DNA of 9,708 bases from CBDCGW01 sp964430745 (GTDB taxonomy: Bacteria; Acidobacteriota; UBA890), in contig CAYSHI010000150.1 of the NCBI GenBank assembly GCA_964430745.1, forward strand, positions 1 to 9,708, in the 5' to 3' direction. Under the pieces are notes generated by a model that saw only the letters and a list, made by a program, of their open reading frames with translations, did no database searches and was not told the origin of the DNA. Numbering within the stretch: the first letter of the stretch is position 1; each line of letters opens with the position of its first letter. Shown here piece by piece: positions 1 to 7,285 of the stretch. Made by a program: the position numbers and the translations under genes.

Positions 1-137
1 CACGCTGAACGCGCGGGCACCGAAGAATTCCCCCCCGAGCCGGAAGACGGCGGAGCCGGCTTTCGGGGGATGCCGAGGCCTCGACATCGTCTCGCTGCTG
101 GTGCCTGAGTAGGTTACTCCCCGCTTGATCGGCCGGG
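1..137. other. Left-edge block without an assignable gene
   Basis: Two frames are open to the edge and cannot be told apart. On the minus strand an ATG at 87 opens a frame of 29 codons running off the window (MSRPRHPPKAGS..., ending ...GARAFSV), with only a weak GAGA-like ribosome site. On the plus strand a frame enters from the edge and stops at about 110 (...GLDIVSLLVPE). Both have similarly high GC at third positions, so codon use does not decide. Either could be the end or start of a flanking gene, or neither. I recognise no family in either peptide. Confidence 0.15.
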
Positions 138-239
138 CGGAGGTGTCGGCGGGCAGCGGGCGTTCAGCGGGTCAGAGAGGTGGCTGTTTGGTGCCAGGCA
201 CTCGCGCTCGGCCGCCTATGCTGCCCGCCGATACCTCCG
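138..239 (+). repeat. Large imperfect inverted repeat (hairpin 1) in non-coding DNA
   Basis: The arm 138-157 pairs with 220-239 as a 20-bp stem whose only non-Watson-Crick position is G145 opposite T232. Inside it a second stem of 7 bp (178-184 with 211-217, one T181/G214 pair) closes a loop containing the perfect 11-bp palindrome GTGCCAGGCAC (191-201). Both imperfect pairs would be G-U wobbles in a plus-strand RNA but C-A mismatches in a minus-strand RNA. It could be a REP/BIME-type element, a small non-autonomous mobile element, or part of a structured RNA. There is no transposase nearby, and I do not recognise a named RNA family. Confidence 0.55.
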
Positions 240-271
240 GCGGACGGCGGTTGGTGGCATGGCTATCTCAG

Positions 272-334
272 TGCATCAGGGTCGCTGGGCGGGTGCGCCT
301 GGGGGCAGAGCCTCGTCTTGATGGGACCGATGCA
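272..334 (+). repeat. Bulged hairpin (hairpin 2) in non-coding DNA
   Basis: TGCATC (272-277) pairs with GATGCA (329-334). After a 2-nt bulge, GGTC (280-283) pairs with GACC (325-328), giving a 10-bp bulged stem around a roughly 40-nt loop. On its own this would be weak. It is listed because it sits exactly between two much stronger hairpins (138-239 and 341-454) and together they tile the gene-free segment. Confidence 0.3.
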
Positions 335-340
335 GAGGGA

Positions 341-454
341 GCGCGTAGGACAGCGATGCCCTTGTCGCGTGTACTGCGCGCCATGAGAATCCGGCGCAGC
401 CGCTCCCTTTCCCCGCGCACCTCACGCGAAAGGGTATCGCTGCCCCTAGCGTGC
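341..454 (+). repeat. Long imperfect inverted repeat (hairpin 3) in non-coding DNA
   Basis: The segment 341-371 pairs with 423-454 as a long, interrupted stem. AGCGATGCCCTT (352-363) faces AAGGGTATCGCT (430-441) with a single G358/T435 pair. CGCGTG (366-371) faces CACGCG (423-428). TAGG (346-349) faces CCTA (445-448), and GCGCG (341-345) faces CGTGC (450-454) with one G343/T452 pair. A small stem, CTGCGC (374-379) with GCGCAG (394-399), lies in the loop. An alternative pairing, 334-343 with 401-410, is also possible. The wobble pairs again favour plus-strand RNA. Function is unknown; structured RNA or a palindromic mobile element are both possible. Confidence 0.5.
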
Positions 455-569
455 CCGCCTAGCACCTACGTTCCAATCTACCCAAGCTGACCCCACAAGC
501 CACGCACCCGCGAATCCCCGTCCCCGAGCTTCCGTTCAAACCCGTCAGCAACGTGCCTGGAATCAACAG

Positions 570-3500
570 CTATCGCTTGATCGGGTCCGCCGGCCGACCC
601 GGCAACGCCTTCGGGTCCTCTGTGATCATTCGCATGATCTCCTCGATACCGCGCTCGAGCTGTGGGTCGGCGCCCTCGATGATCGACTTGGGATCGTTTT
701 CGACGACAATGTCGGGCTCCACGCCGAAGCCCTCGATCACCCAGTTGCCCTCGGTGTCGGCAAAGCCGAACTGCGGCACGTTTACCTGGCCGCCGTCGAG
801 CAGCGGACCGTACGAGGTGATGCCGACCACGCCGCCCCACGAGCGCTTGCCGATGAGCGGCCCCAGGCCGGCTTGCTTGAACATGGCCGGAAAGATGTCG
901 CCGTCCGACGCGGAGGTCTCGCTCATCAGCGCCACCATGTGGCCGTGGAACACCACCTGCGGATAGGTCGACGCGCTCTCGCTACCGCGCGCGAAGCCGG
1001 TCGCGAGCAGCTCGCGACGCAACCGCTCGATGAGCATCGACGAGACGTTACCGCCGCCGTTGCCACGAACGTCGATGATGAGCCCTTCCTTGCGCACCTG
1101 GCCGTAGAACCACTTGATGAACTCGTAGATTCCGTTGGCGCCCATGTCGGGCACGTGCAGGTAACCCACGCGACCGCCGGTAGCCTCGTCGACCTTACGC
1201 CGATTCTCCTCCACCCACGCCAGGTAGAAGAGACTCGATTCGCCGGCGACCGGCTGATACACGACCTTGCGGGCGCCCTCGAAGCTCGGCGCCCCGTTCA
1301 CCGTCAGCGTTACCGGCCCGCTCTTGTGTTGCAGCAGCCGGTAAGGGTTGTCGTCGCCGAGCAACTCCTCACCATCGATTGCCAGCACGTAGTCGCCCTC
1401 GCGGATATCGACACCGATCTCCGTGAGCGGCGCACGATAGCGCGACTCCTCGTTGTGGCCATTCAAGATGCGGGCGATGCGGTAGCGGCCCGCCTGCTCA
1501 TCGATCTCGAAGCGCGCTCCGGGCAGCGCCGCGCCCGGGCGGTCGGGGATCTCCCAATCGCCGCCGGCGATGTAGGTATGCGAGCTGCTGAGCTCGGAGA
1601 TCATCTCGCCGAGGATGTAGTTCAGGTCCGAGCGGTGGGCGACGTGCTCGAGCAGCGGACGGTACTCCTCACGGAGCCCTTCCCAATCGTACCCGTGCAT
1701 GTTGGCGGCGTAGAAAAAGTCACGAAAGCGTCGCCACACCTCGTTGAAGATCTGCTCGTACTCCTGCTCGGGGATGACGTCGGCGGTGAGCCCGGAGGTC
1801 GATACCGGCTTGCCGCCGCTGCCGCCGCCGCTGCTCGCGTCGTGCAGGGCGAAGCGCGGGCCGGCAGCCACCAGGATCTTGCTGCCGTCGGCAGACAGCG
1901 CGTAGCCGCTGACACCCGTGGAAAAGTCCGAGGCCTCGCGGTCGGACATCGAGAACACCTTCAGGACGGGAGGCGAAGACGCGGCGCGGCCGTAGTAGCC
2001 GGGGCCGGTGTTGAAGTAAAAGAGGTGCCCGTCGTTCGCACTCAGTCCGGCGTAGTTGTCCGCGGCTACCGGGACACGAGCGACACGCTCCGCGAGGTCG
2101 TCGAAGTCGATGTCGATGAAGTCGGGCGCGGCATCCGCGCCCGCGGCCTCATCGGCTGCTTCCTCGACGGCGGCGTCGATCTCCGCGGCCGCCTCCTGCG
2201 CACCCTCACCACCCGGGGCGTCGTCGCTTCCCGCCTCGATCGTCACCTCGTCGCTTTCGGGCGGAAACGGATGCGCCACGTCGTCGCGCAGGGCCAACGC
2301 GTAGATGTAGCTCTCGCGGTCGGCGAGATAGTTCCACTCGAACGAGCCGAGCTGCGGCGCGTACTGACGGTCGCCGATGTAGAAGAGATAGTCGCCATTG
2401 CCGCCCCACGCCGGACCGAACTCATTGAAGTGCTCGCCGGTGACGCGGCGTAGTTGCCCGTCGGCGCGACTCCAGACGTAGATCGACCCGAAGCCGCTGT
2501 CGTCGTTGAGCGAGAGGGCGATGTGGCCTCCCTTGGGCGACCAGTCGAAGCCGCCGAGCAGACCGTTGCGCTGATCGGCGACCTCGGTACGTTGCTTGGT
2601 CTCGACGTCAACGACCCACAGCTTGCCGTTCTTGTCCGTGTAGCCCAGCAAATCGCCGTCCGGTGACCATTGCAGGGCAAAGAACGTGCCGGCTTCGGAC
2701 CCGTCGGTGACCTGCTCCGCATCGCCTGCGCCGTCCTGAGCGATGAGCCAGATCTCCTCTTCGCCCGATTGATCCGAGACGAACGCGACCTTGGCGCCAT
2801 CCGGCGACCAGCGAGCCATGCGGTCGTGGGCATTCGAGGAGCGTGTCAGGTTGCGCGTCACGCCGTTCTCGATCGGCGCCGTGAACACGTCACCGCGCGC
2901 CACGAAGATCGCCCGCTCGCCCTTGGGCGAGAGCGAAAAGCCCTCCATATAGCGACTCACACTCATGTGCGACGGGCGCGCCGCCATGCCGTCGTCGGGC
3001 ACGGTGATGGCAACCCGGCGGGCGTCACCGGAGGAGGTGTCGAGCACGTGCAACTCGCCGTCGAGCTCGAAGACGATGCGCCCCTCGCCGTCGGCGCTCG
3101 GCCAACGCACGTCGGCATCGGTGTAGGAGGTGATCGTCTCGGTGGCATCCGACGTCGGATCGTACGAGTAGATGTTGAGCTTCCCGGTGCGGTCCGAGGC
3201 GTAATAAATCTTGTCGCCTACCAGCATCGGGTCGCGATCGGTGCGCGGATTGTTGGTGAAGTTGTAAGCCTCGAAGTCGTTCAAGTTGAAGAGCCACAGG
3301 TCCTGCGCCCAGCCGCCCTCGTATCGCTTCCAGTTGCGGAAGTCGCGAAACAACGGCGAGTACACCAGCCGGTCGCCGGGCAGCAGATCGCCGGCGCCGG
3401 CGGTGGGCATGGGCAAGGCCACCGGCAGGCCGCCGTCGACCGAAACGGTGAACAGGCGCCCGTCGGCGATGCCCGTGCCGTCGCGCAACGAGCGAAAAAG

Positions 3501-3905
3501 GATGCCGCTTCCGTCGGTGGTCCAGCCGTAGACCACATGGTCGTACCCCCAGCGGTGCGGCAACGGTCCCCGCGCCGGGTAGTACGTCAGCTGCCGCGGC
3601 ACGCCGCCGGTGGCGGGCACGACATACACCTGCTCGTCGCCGTCGTACTGGCCCGTGAACGCGATCCAGCGGCCGTCGGGCGAGAACTTGGCGAAAATCT
3701 CGATGCCCGGGTGGGCCGTAAGGCGGGTGGCCGTACCGCCATCCACGGCCGCGGTCCACAGGTCTCCCGCGTAGGTGAACACGACCCTGTCGCCGTGAAT
3801 GTCGGGGAAGCGCAGCAGCTTGGTCTGCGCATAGGCGGTTGCCGGCATCAGGACGCCGAGAGCGACGAGAGCAACGAGAAAGGTCCTGGCGATGCGGTAG
3901 AGCAT
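570..3905 (-). CDS. Exported tricorn protease homologue (S41 family)
   Basis: A 1111-residue protein whose length and domain order match tricorn core proteases, which cut oligopeptides into short products in peptide turnover. A Sec-type signal (residues 1-26, cut after AYA) sends this copy to the periplasm or outside. Residues about 28-310 and 315-695 form two beta-propellers with recurring WSPDG/FSPDG blades. A helical domain follows from about 711, a PDZ domain at about 790-880 and the catalytic S41 domain to about 1085. The tetrad is intact by motif: Ser775-His776 (SSSHTY), nucleophile Ser1000 with Asp1001 (SASDGD) and Glu1058. The spacing of 58 between Ser1000 and Glu1058 equals Ser965-Glu1023 of Thermoplasma tricorn. 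IIDVRGNGGG (943-952) would supply the oxyanion site. The ATG at 3905 is preceded by AAAGGAG at ideal distance. A low-complexity Ala/Glu/Asp insertion at about 557-600 interrupts the second propeller. The gene stands alone; no peptidase partner is visible. Confidence 0.93.
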   Translation of the reverse strand: MLYRIARTFLVALVALGVLMPATAYAQTKLLRFPDIHGDRVVFTYAGDLWTAAVDGGTATRLTAHPGIEIFAKFSPDGRWIAFTGQYDGDEQVYVVPATGGVPRQLTYYPARGPLPHRWGYDHVVYGWTTDGSGILFRSLRDGTGIADGRLFTVSVDGGLPVALPMPTAGAGDLLPGDRLVYSPLFRDFRNWKRYEGGWAQDLWLFNLNDFEAYNFTNNPRTDRDPMLVGDKIYYASDRTGKLNIYSYDPTSDATETITSYTDADVRWPSADGEGRIVFELDGELHVLDTSSGDARRVAITVPDDGMAARPSHMSVSRYMEGFSLSPKGERAIFVARGDVFTAPIENGVTRNLTRSSNAHDRMARWSPDGAKVAFVSDQSGEEEIWLIAQDGAGDAEQVTDGSEAGTFFALQWSPDGDLLGYTDKNGKLWVVDVETKQRTEVADQRNGLLGGFDWSPKGGHIALSLNDDSGFGSIYVWSRADGQLRRVTGEHFNEFGPAWGGNGDYLFYIGDRQYAPQLGSFEWNYLADRESYIYALALRDDVAHPFPPESDEVTIEAGSDDAPGGEGAQEAAAEIDAAVEEAADEAAGADAAPDFIDIDFDDLAERVARVPVAADNYAGLSANDGHLFYFNTGPGYYGRAASSPPVLKVFSMSDREASDFSTGVSGYALSADGSKILVAAGPRFALHDASSGGGSGGKPVSTSGLTADVIPEQEYEQIFNEVWRRFRDFFYAANMHGYDWEGLREEYRPLLEHVAHRSDLNYILGEMISELSSSHTYIAGGDWEIPDRPGAALPGARFEIDEQAGRYRIARILNGHNEESRYRAPLTEIGVDIREGDYVLAIDGEELLGDDNPYRLLQHKSGPVTLTVNGAPSFEGARKVVYQPVAGESSLFYLAWVEENRRKVDEATGGRVGYLHVPDMGANGIYEFIKWFYGQVRKEGLIIDVRGNGGGNVSSMLIERLRRELLATGFARGSESASTYPQVVFHGHMVALMSETSASDGDIFPAMFKQAGLGPLIGKRSWGGVVGITSYGPLLDGGQVNVPQFGFADTEGNWVIEGFGVEPDIVVENDPKSIIEGADPQLERGIEEIMRMITEDPKALPGRPADPIKR

Positions 3906-4089
3906 TGCTTCTCCTTTGCGCGCCGTTGAGCGGCGGCGCCGGCCCGGGGAACGGGACGAAGTTCGATTGAACTATCGAGATAGGGGGATTGTTCCAGCCG
4001 CCCGGAGTGCGCTCAAGCCGGCGCGAGGGCGCGGCTCGCCGCCCCCGAGACGGGGCGACAGCGCTCGATGCCCCGGGTCGCCGCCCGAC

Positions 4090-4110
4090 CGTCCGTGATC
4101 ACGTCCGTGA
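4090..4110. promoter_or_regulatory. Tandem CGTCCGTGA repeats, possible operator
   Basis: CGTCCGTGA occurs at 4090-4098 and again at 4102-4110, a spacing of 12 bp. The inverse complement ATCACGGAC lies at 4219-4227, on the far side of the AT-rich island. Two direct copies on one side and one inverted copy on the other side of a likely promoter suggest binding sites for a transcription factor controlling the kinase gene, the protease gene or both. The regulator is unknown. Confidence 0.35.
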
Positions 4111-4150
4111 GGAAGACTGTGTCTCGACTGATCTGACGAGAACCGACTCG

Positions 4151-4217
4151 TAATGTTTTATGCCGCTTTTTCATATTTGAATATGTTCTTTGAGGCTTTA
4201 GTGTAGCTAATAGTAAT
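4151..4217. promoter_or_regulatory. AT-rich island, probable promoter region of the hybrid kinase gene
   Basis: Only 19 of these 67 bases are G or C, in sharp contrast with the rest of the window. The island contains a perfect palindrome CATATT-TG-AATATG (4172-4185) and several TTGA- and TANNNT-like hexamers in both orientations. Candidates such as TTGAAT (4177-4182) and TTGAGG (4190-4195) have no ideally spaced strong -10 box, so exact boxes are not assigned. It lies about 80-140 bp upstream of the kinase start and about 250-310 bp upstream of the protease start. Confidence 0.4.
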
Positions 4218-4292
4218 CATCACGGACTGAAAGAGCTCGGGGGCACGCCCAACCGGTCTGGGCGCGCGCTCCGGGAGGGGACCAGGACGCCG

Positions 4293-6755
4293 ATGCAAGC
4301 TCGAGCAGCTCCGGGCAGCAGCGAGGCTTCTCTGCCTCCCGCCTCCGACCGCCTGTGGCCGTCGATGAGAGCCAGCGCGCGCGCCCTCGTGCGAGACCCG
4401 ATCGCGCGCCTCACGGCGTGCCTCGTCGCCTTGCTCGCCGTTCCGCACATCGTTCCGGTGGTGCCCCCTTACTGGATGGATGTGGTGTCGGAATACCTGG
4501 CGGAGACGCTGCTGGCGATTCTGGCTGTCGTGGCCGTTCGCTACCGGTTCGGGAAAATCGAGGACCCGACCGAACGTCGATTCTGGAATCTGGTCTCGCT
4601 GGCGGCCGTTTGCTGGGTCGGGATCGAGTCGGCCTTTCTGCTGCTTCCGGATGAGTTGTGGTCGAGGTTCTCCTTTTTTGCCGGTGATTTCGTCTACCTG
4701 CTCTCCTACTGCCTGCTGATTCTCGCCCTGGAGCTCAAGCCGCATGCTCCGCGAGCCACCGGAACCGACGCGCTTCGACACAGGGTCGAGGTCGCAGCAA
4801 CCATCGTCTTCGGCCTGGGCATCAGCACCTATCTGGTCATCATTCCGCGCTTCAAGCCCGATGAGTACGCCTCCTACGCTCCCTCGCTGCTGGCCTACGC
4901 CTCGTTCGATGCCGCCCTGATGCTACGCGCCGTCGTGCTGAGCCGACGTTGCCGCATTCCGCGCTGGCGGGCGATCTACGGTTGGTTCGCGCTCGCCACC
5001 GGCCTGTGGGCTCTGTTCGACCTCGTGGAGTTCCTCGGTTGGTCGGGCGTGCTGCCGATGTTTCCGGCGGGCTCGCCTGTCGACCTTGTCTGGTACACGC
5101 CCTACCTGGCGTTCATCGCCTTCGCGCTGGTCAAGCACCAAGCGGGCTTCGAAACCGCCATCGGGGACGACAGCAGGACAGTTTCCGCTCCCTCGACAAT
5201 CGCACCCATGCCGACTCCCCTGGTGGCCTACGCCTTTCTCCTTCCGCTCGTGCACTTCGGTGTTCTGATCTCGGGTGTCTTCGCACAGGTCAGCGTCTTC
5301 GTAGAGCACGTCTGCGTGCTCGCATTTCTCCTCGCCCTTGCCGGATTGGCATGGGTGCAGCAGGCACTTCTGCAACAGGAGCGGAGGCACGCGTCACAGA
5401 CACTGCAGCGCACCGTAATCGAGCTCGGCGAGGCGAAGGATGCCGCCGAGGCGGCGAGCCGGGCGAAGATGGCCTTCCTCGCCAACATGAGTCACGAAAT
5501 CCGCACACCGATGAACGGGGTTCTCGGGATGATCGACCTCCTCGAGCACACCGAGCTTTCCAACCGACAGGCCCATTTCACCCGCACAGCAGCCGGCTCC
5601 GGCAAACAACTACTATCCGTCATCAACGCCATCCTCGATTTCTCCAAGGTAGACGCGGGCAGGGTCGAGCTCGAGCGAACGGAGTTCGACCTCCGTGGCG
5701 TACTCGACGAGACCCACCATCTGTTCACGGAAGAAGCTCGTCGAAAGGGCCTGACCTTCGAAGTTCGGGTCGGCGAGGAGGTTCCACGATACGCTGTCGG
5801 TGACGAAAGCCGCCTGCGGCAGATCCTCACCAATCTGTTGCACAACGCGATCAAGTTCACCGCGGAAGGCGGCATCGTGGTGTCGGCGAGTCGGATACCC
5901 GGCGACGGGCTGGTGTTCCACTGCACGGTCGAAGACACCGGAATCGGGATCCCGAAGCACGAAAGAGACCGTCTGTTCGACCCGTTCGCGCAGGCCGACG
6001 AATCGACGACCCGGAAATACGGTGGAACCGGTCTGGGGCTGTCGATCGCGCGCCAGCTTTGCGAGGCGATGGGCGGAGAGATCGGCGTCGACAGCGACCT
6101 GGGCCGCGGTGCGCACTTCTGGTTCACCGTGTGTCTGGAGTCCGGACCGCAGGAGGACGAGGAGAGCACGGGACCGCTTTCGATCGCCGGCGGAGACGCG
6201 TCTCACCGGCGCGAGAGAGACCTCTCGATCGCCGAGCTCGCGACCCCCCGGCGGGACGTGACGACGCCGGCGCCTCTCGACCTCCATGTCCTGCTGGCCG
6301 AAGACAACGCCGCCAACGTCGAGGTGGCCGCGGCGATGCTCGAGGACCTGGGCTGCACGATCGACGTCGCCCACGATGGGCTCGAGGTGCTTGCGGCTCT
6401 GGAGGACAGGAGCTACGACCTCATTCTGATGGACTGCCAGATGCCCCACCTGGATGGTTACGAGGCAACCCGGCTGATCCGTAGCAAAGACGACGACCGC
6501 CGGACGGTGCCGATCGTCGCGCTCACCGCTCACGCGCTCGCCGGCGACCGCGAACAGTGCCTGGCCGCGGGCATGGATGACTATCTCGGCAAGCCTTTCG
6601 AACAAGCTCGTCTACGGGAGGCTCTGGAGAAGTGGACCACCACGCCGGGCACTCGTGTCAGAGCGTGCGCAAACCGAGATGCGGCGACATGGCGTCGAGG
6701 TCACGGTCGCTATGCAGCAAATCACACCGACTCAGGACGCAGAACGAAGCAATGA
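4293..6755 (+). CDS. Polytopic membrane hybrid histidine kinase (HisKA-HATPase-REC)
   Basis: An 820-residue sensor kinase that would autophosphorylate on histidine and pass phosphate to its own receiver. About ten hydrophobic segments between residues 38 and 357 form the membrane sensor, with no large external domain and no HAMP. A helical linker (about 357-395) leads to the H-box with His401 (MSHEIRTP). The ATPase domain follows: N-box Asn518, G1 motif at 548 (DTGIGIP), FDPFAQAD and G2 at 577 (GGTGLGLS). The receiver (about 664-783) has Asp671, phospho-acceptor Asp714, Thr745 and Lys767. No HPt or DNA-binding domain and no adjacent response regulator is seen, so downstream partners must be elsewhere. 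GGGAGGGG at 4273-4280 is 12 nt from the ATG, rather far; the next in-frame ATG at 4365 has no better site. The last roughly 32 residues are an Arg-rich tail encoded antisense to vapC. This is probably not part of the functional fold. Confidence 0.9.
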   Translation: MQARAAPGSSEASLPPASDRLWPSMRASARALVRDPIARLTACLVALLAVPHIVPVVPPYWMDVVSEYLAETLLAILAVVAVRYRFGKIEDPTERRFWNLVSLAAVCWVGIESAFLLLPDELWSRFSFFAGDFVYLLSYCLLILALELKPHAPRATGTDALRHRVEVAATIVFGLGISTYLVIIPRFKPDEYASYAPSLLAYASFDAALMLRAVVLSRRCRIPRWRAIYGWFALATGLWALFDLVEFLGWSGVLPMFPAGSPVDLVWYTPYLAFIAFALVKHQAGFETAIGDDSRTVSAPSTIAPMPTPLVAYAFLLPLVHFGVLISGVFAQVSVFVEHVCVLAFLLALAGLAWVQQALLQQERRHASQTLQRTVIELGEAKDAAEAASRAKMAFLANMSHEIRTPMNGVLGMIDLLEHTELSNRQAHFTRTAAGSGKQLLSVINAILDFSKVDAGRVELERTEFDLRGVLDETHHLFTEEARRKGLTFEVRVGEEVPRYAVGDESRLRQILTNLLHNAIKFTAEGGIVVSASRIPGDGLVFHCTVEDTGIGIPKHERDRLFDPFAQADESTTRKYGGTGLGLSIARQLCEAMGGEIGVDSDLGRGAHFWFTVCLESGPQEDEESTGPLSIAGGDASHRRERDLSIAELATPRRDVTTPAPLDLHVLLAEDNAANVEVAAAMLEDLGCTIDVAHDGLEVLAALEDRSYDLILMDCQMPHLDGYEATRLIRSKDDDRRTVPIVALTAHALAGDREQCLAAGMDDYLGKPFEQARLREALEKWTTTPGTRVRACANRDAATWRRGHGRYAANHTDSGRRTKQ

Positions 6756-7047
6756 TGACGTCCACGGTCTTTCGCACGGTCACGCCATTGCGTCGCAGCA
6801 GGCGATAGTTCCTGGCGGCGGAGACGGCTACTTCGGCGCCCACCATGTCCGCGTACTTCAACGCGGCCAGGAGTCGGCGCGCTTCTTCGAAGTCGGCTTC
6901 CTCGCGGAATCCGGAGAGCACCTCGACGAGGATGAGATCACCGATCAGCAACCGCTCAGCGGGCAGCAGCTCGCGCAAGATGTCGGTCGCCCGACTGGAT
7001 ACGCCGTTGAAGAAGTCGATCCACACCGAGGAGTCCACCACGACCAT
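6658..7047 (-). CDS. vapC: VapC-type PIN-domain toxin ribonuclease
   Basis: A 129-residue PIN-domain protein, the usual VapC length. VapC toxins are Mg-dependent endoribonucleases that inactivate tRNA or rRNA until neutralised by VapB. The conserved acidic residues are in place: Asp5 in VVVDSSVWID, Glu42 in LILVEVLSG, Asp96 in TVDVIIA, and Asp114/Asp116 in LLHSDRDLD. All are compatible with an active metal site. Its ATG overlaps the vapB stop codon by one base (TGATG), implying translational coupling. The last 98 bp run antisense through the end of the hybrid kinase gene. The RNA target cannot be told from sequence. Confidence 0.9.
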   Translation of the reverse strand: MVVVDSSVWIDFFNGVSSRATDILRELLPAERLLIGDLILVEVLSGFREEADFEEARRLLAALKYADMVGAEVAVSAARNYRLLRRNGVTVRKTVDVIIASFCVLSRCDLLHSDRDLDAMSPHLGLRTL

Positions 7048-7238
7048 CAGTCGCGCCGCATCTTGTCGAGATCACCGTCCCACGCCAGCTTGCCGAAGTA
7101 GTCGCGTATCTTTGCCTGCTCCTCCAGCTGCACGAGCTTTCGGAGGCCGGCCTCAACAACGGCGCGTTTCGTCTTCAGCCCCGTCGCCTTCAGGGCGCGT
7201 TCCATCAGGTCGTCGTCGATCACGATGTTCGTCCTCAT
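7047..7238 (-). CDS. vapB: VapB-type antitoxin
   Basis: A 63-residue protein starting MRTNIVIDDDLMERALKATG, typical of the ribbon-helix-helix VapB family (PF09957-like). The N-terminal strand and helices bind operator DNA, and the acidic/aromatic C-terminus (GKLAWDGDLDKMRRD) would wrap the toxin. The ATG at 7238 is preferred over a longer open frame from 7472, because the homologous sequence begins exactly there and GGAGGG lies 10 nt upstream. It directly precedes and is translationally coupled to vapC. VapB, alone or with VapC, is expected to repress its own promoter. Confidence 0.88.
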   Translation of the reverse strand: MRTNIVIDDDLMERALKATGLKTKRAVVEAGLRKLVQLEEQAKIRDYFGKLAWDGDLDKMRRD

Positions 7239-7285
7239 GTTTTCGCGGCCCTCCGCTGATCCCGTGGTGTGTCGACTCCTCGTCG

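Larger units (their letters stand above)
3906..4292. promoter_or_regulatory. Divergent intergenic region between protease and kinase genes
   Basis: This 387-bp gap must hold the promoters of both flanking genes. Next to the protease gene are AAAGGAG (its ribosome site), an inverted repeat CTATC-GA-GATAG (3972-3983) overlapping TCGAT...ATCGA (3963-3978), and a 6-bp GC hairpin at 4040-4057 without a T tract. Further on come two direct CGTCCGTGA copies, a 20-bp near-palindrome at 4122-4141 (8 of 10 pairs match), and an AT-rich island. I found no pair of -35/-10 boxes strong enough to name for the protease. Confidence 0.5.

Noticed and set aside
125..490. Plus-strand open frame of 121 codons in the left non-coding region
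   Set aside because: It runs through both arms of the inverted repeats, has no ribosome site, and its composition (Arg, Gly, Pro, Ser) looks like translated non-coding GC-rich sequence.
478..569. Rho-independent terminator after the protease gene
   Set aside because: I searched the minus strand downstream of the stop at 570 and found no stable GC hairpin followed by T residues.
873..2453. Long plus-strand open frame (526 codons) and its continuation 2670-3929 (419 codons)
   Set aside because: They lie antisense to the tricorn protease gene, which has clear domains, catalytic motifs, signal peptide and a ribosome site. The translations are Arg/Val/Ala-rich without recognisable motifs, as expected for the mirror frame of a GC-rich gene.
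4040..4057. GC-rich hairpin CGCCCC/GGGGCG as a terminator
   Set aside because: The stem is only 6 bp, no T tract follows on either strand, and it lies upstream of both flanking genes, where no terminator is needed.
4158..4781. Minus-strand open frame of 207 codons starting inside the kinase gene
   Set aside because: It is antisense to the kinase membrane domain and ends inside the AT-rich promoter island; the translation is Arg/Gln-rich with no motif.
5613..6605. Minus-strand open frame of 330 codons
   Set aside because: Antisense shadow of the kinase catalytic and receiver domains, whose motifs are unmistakable on the plus strand.
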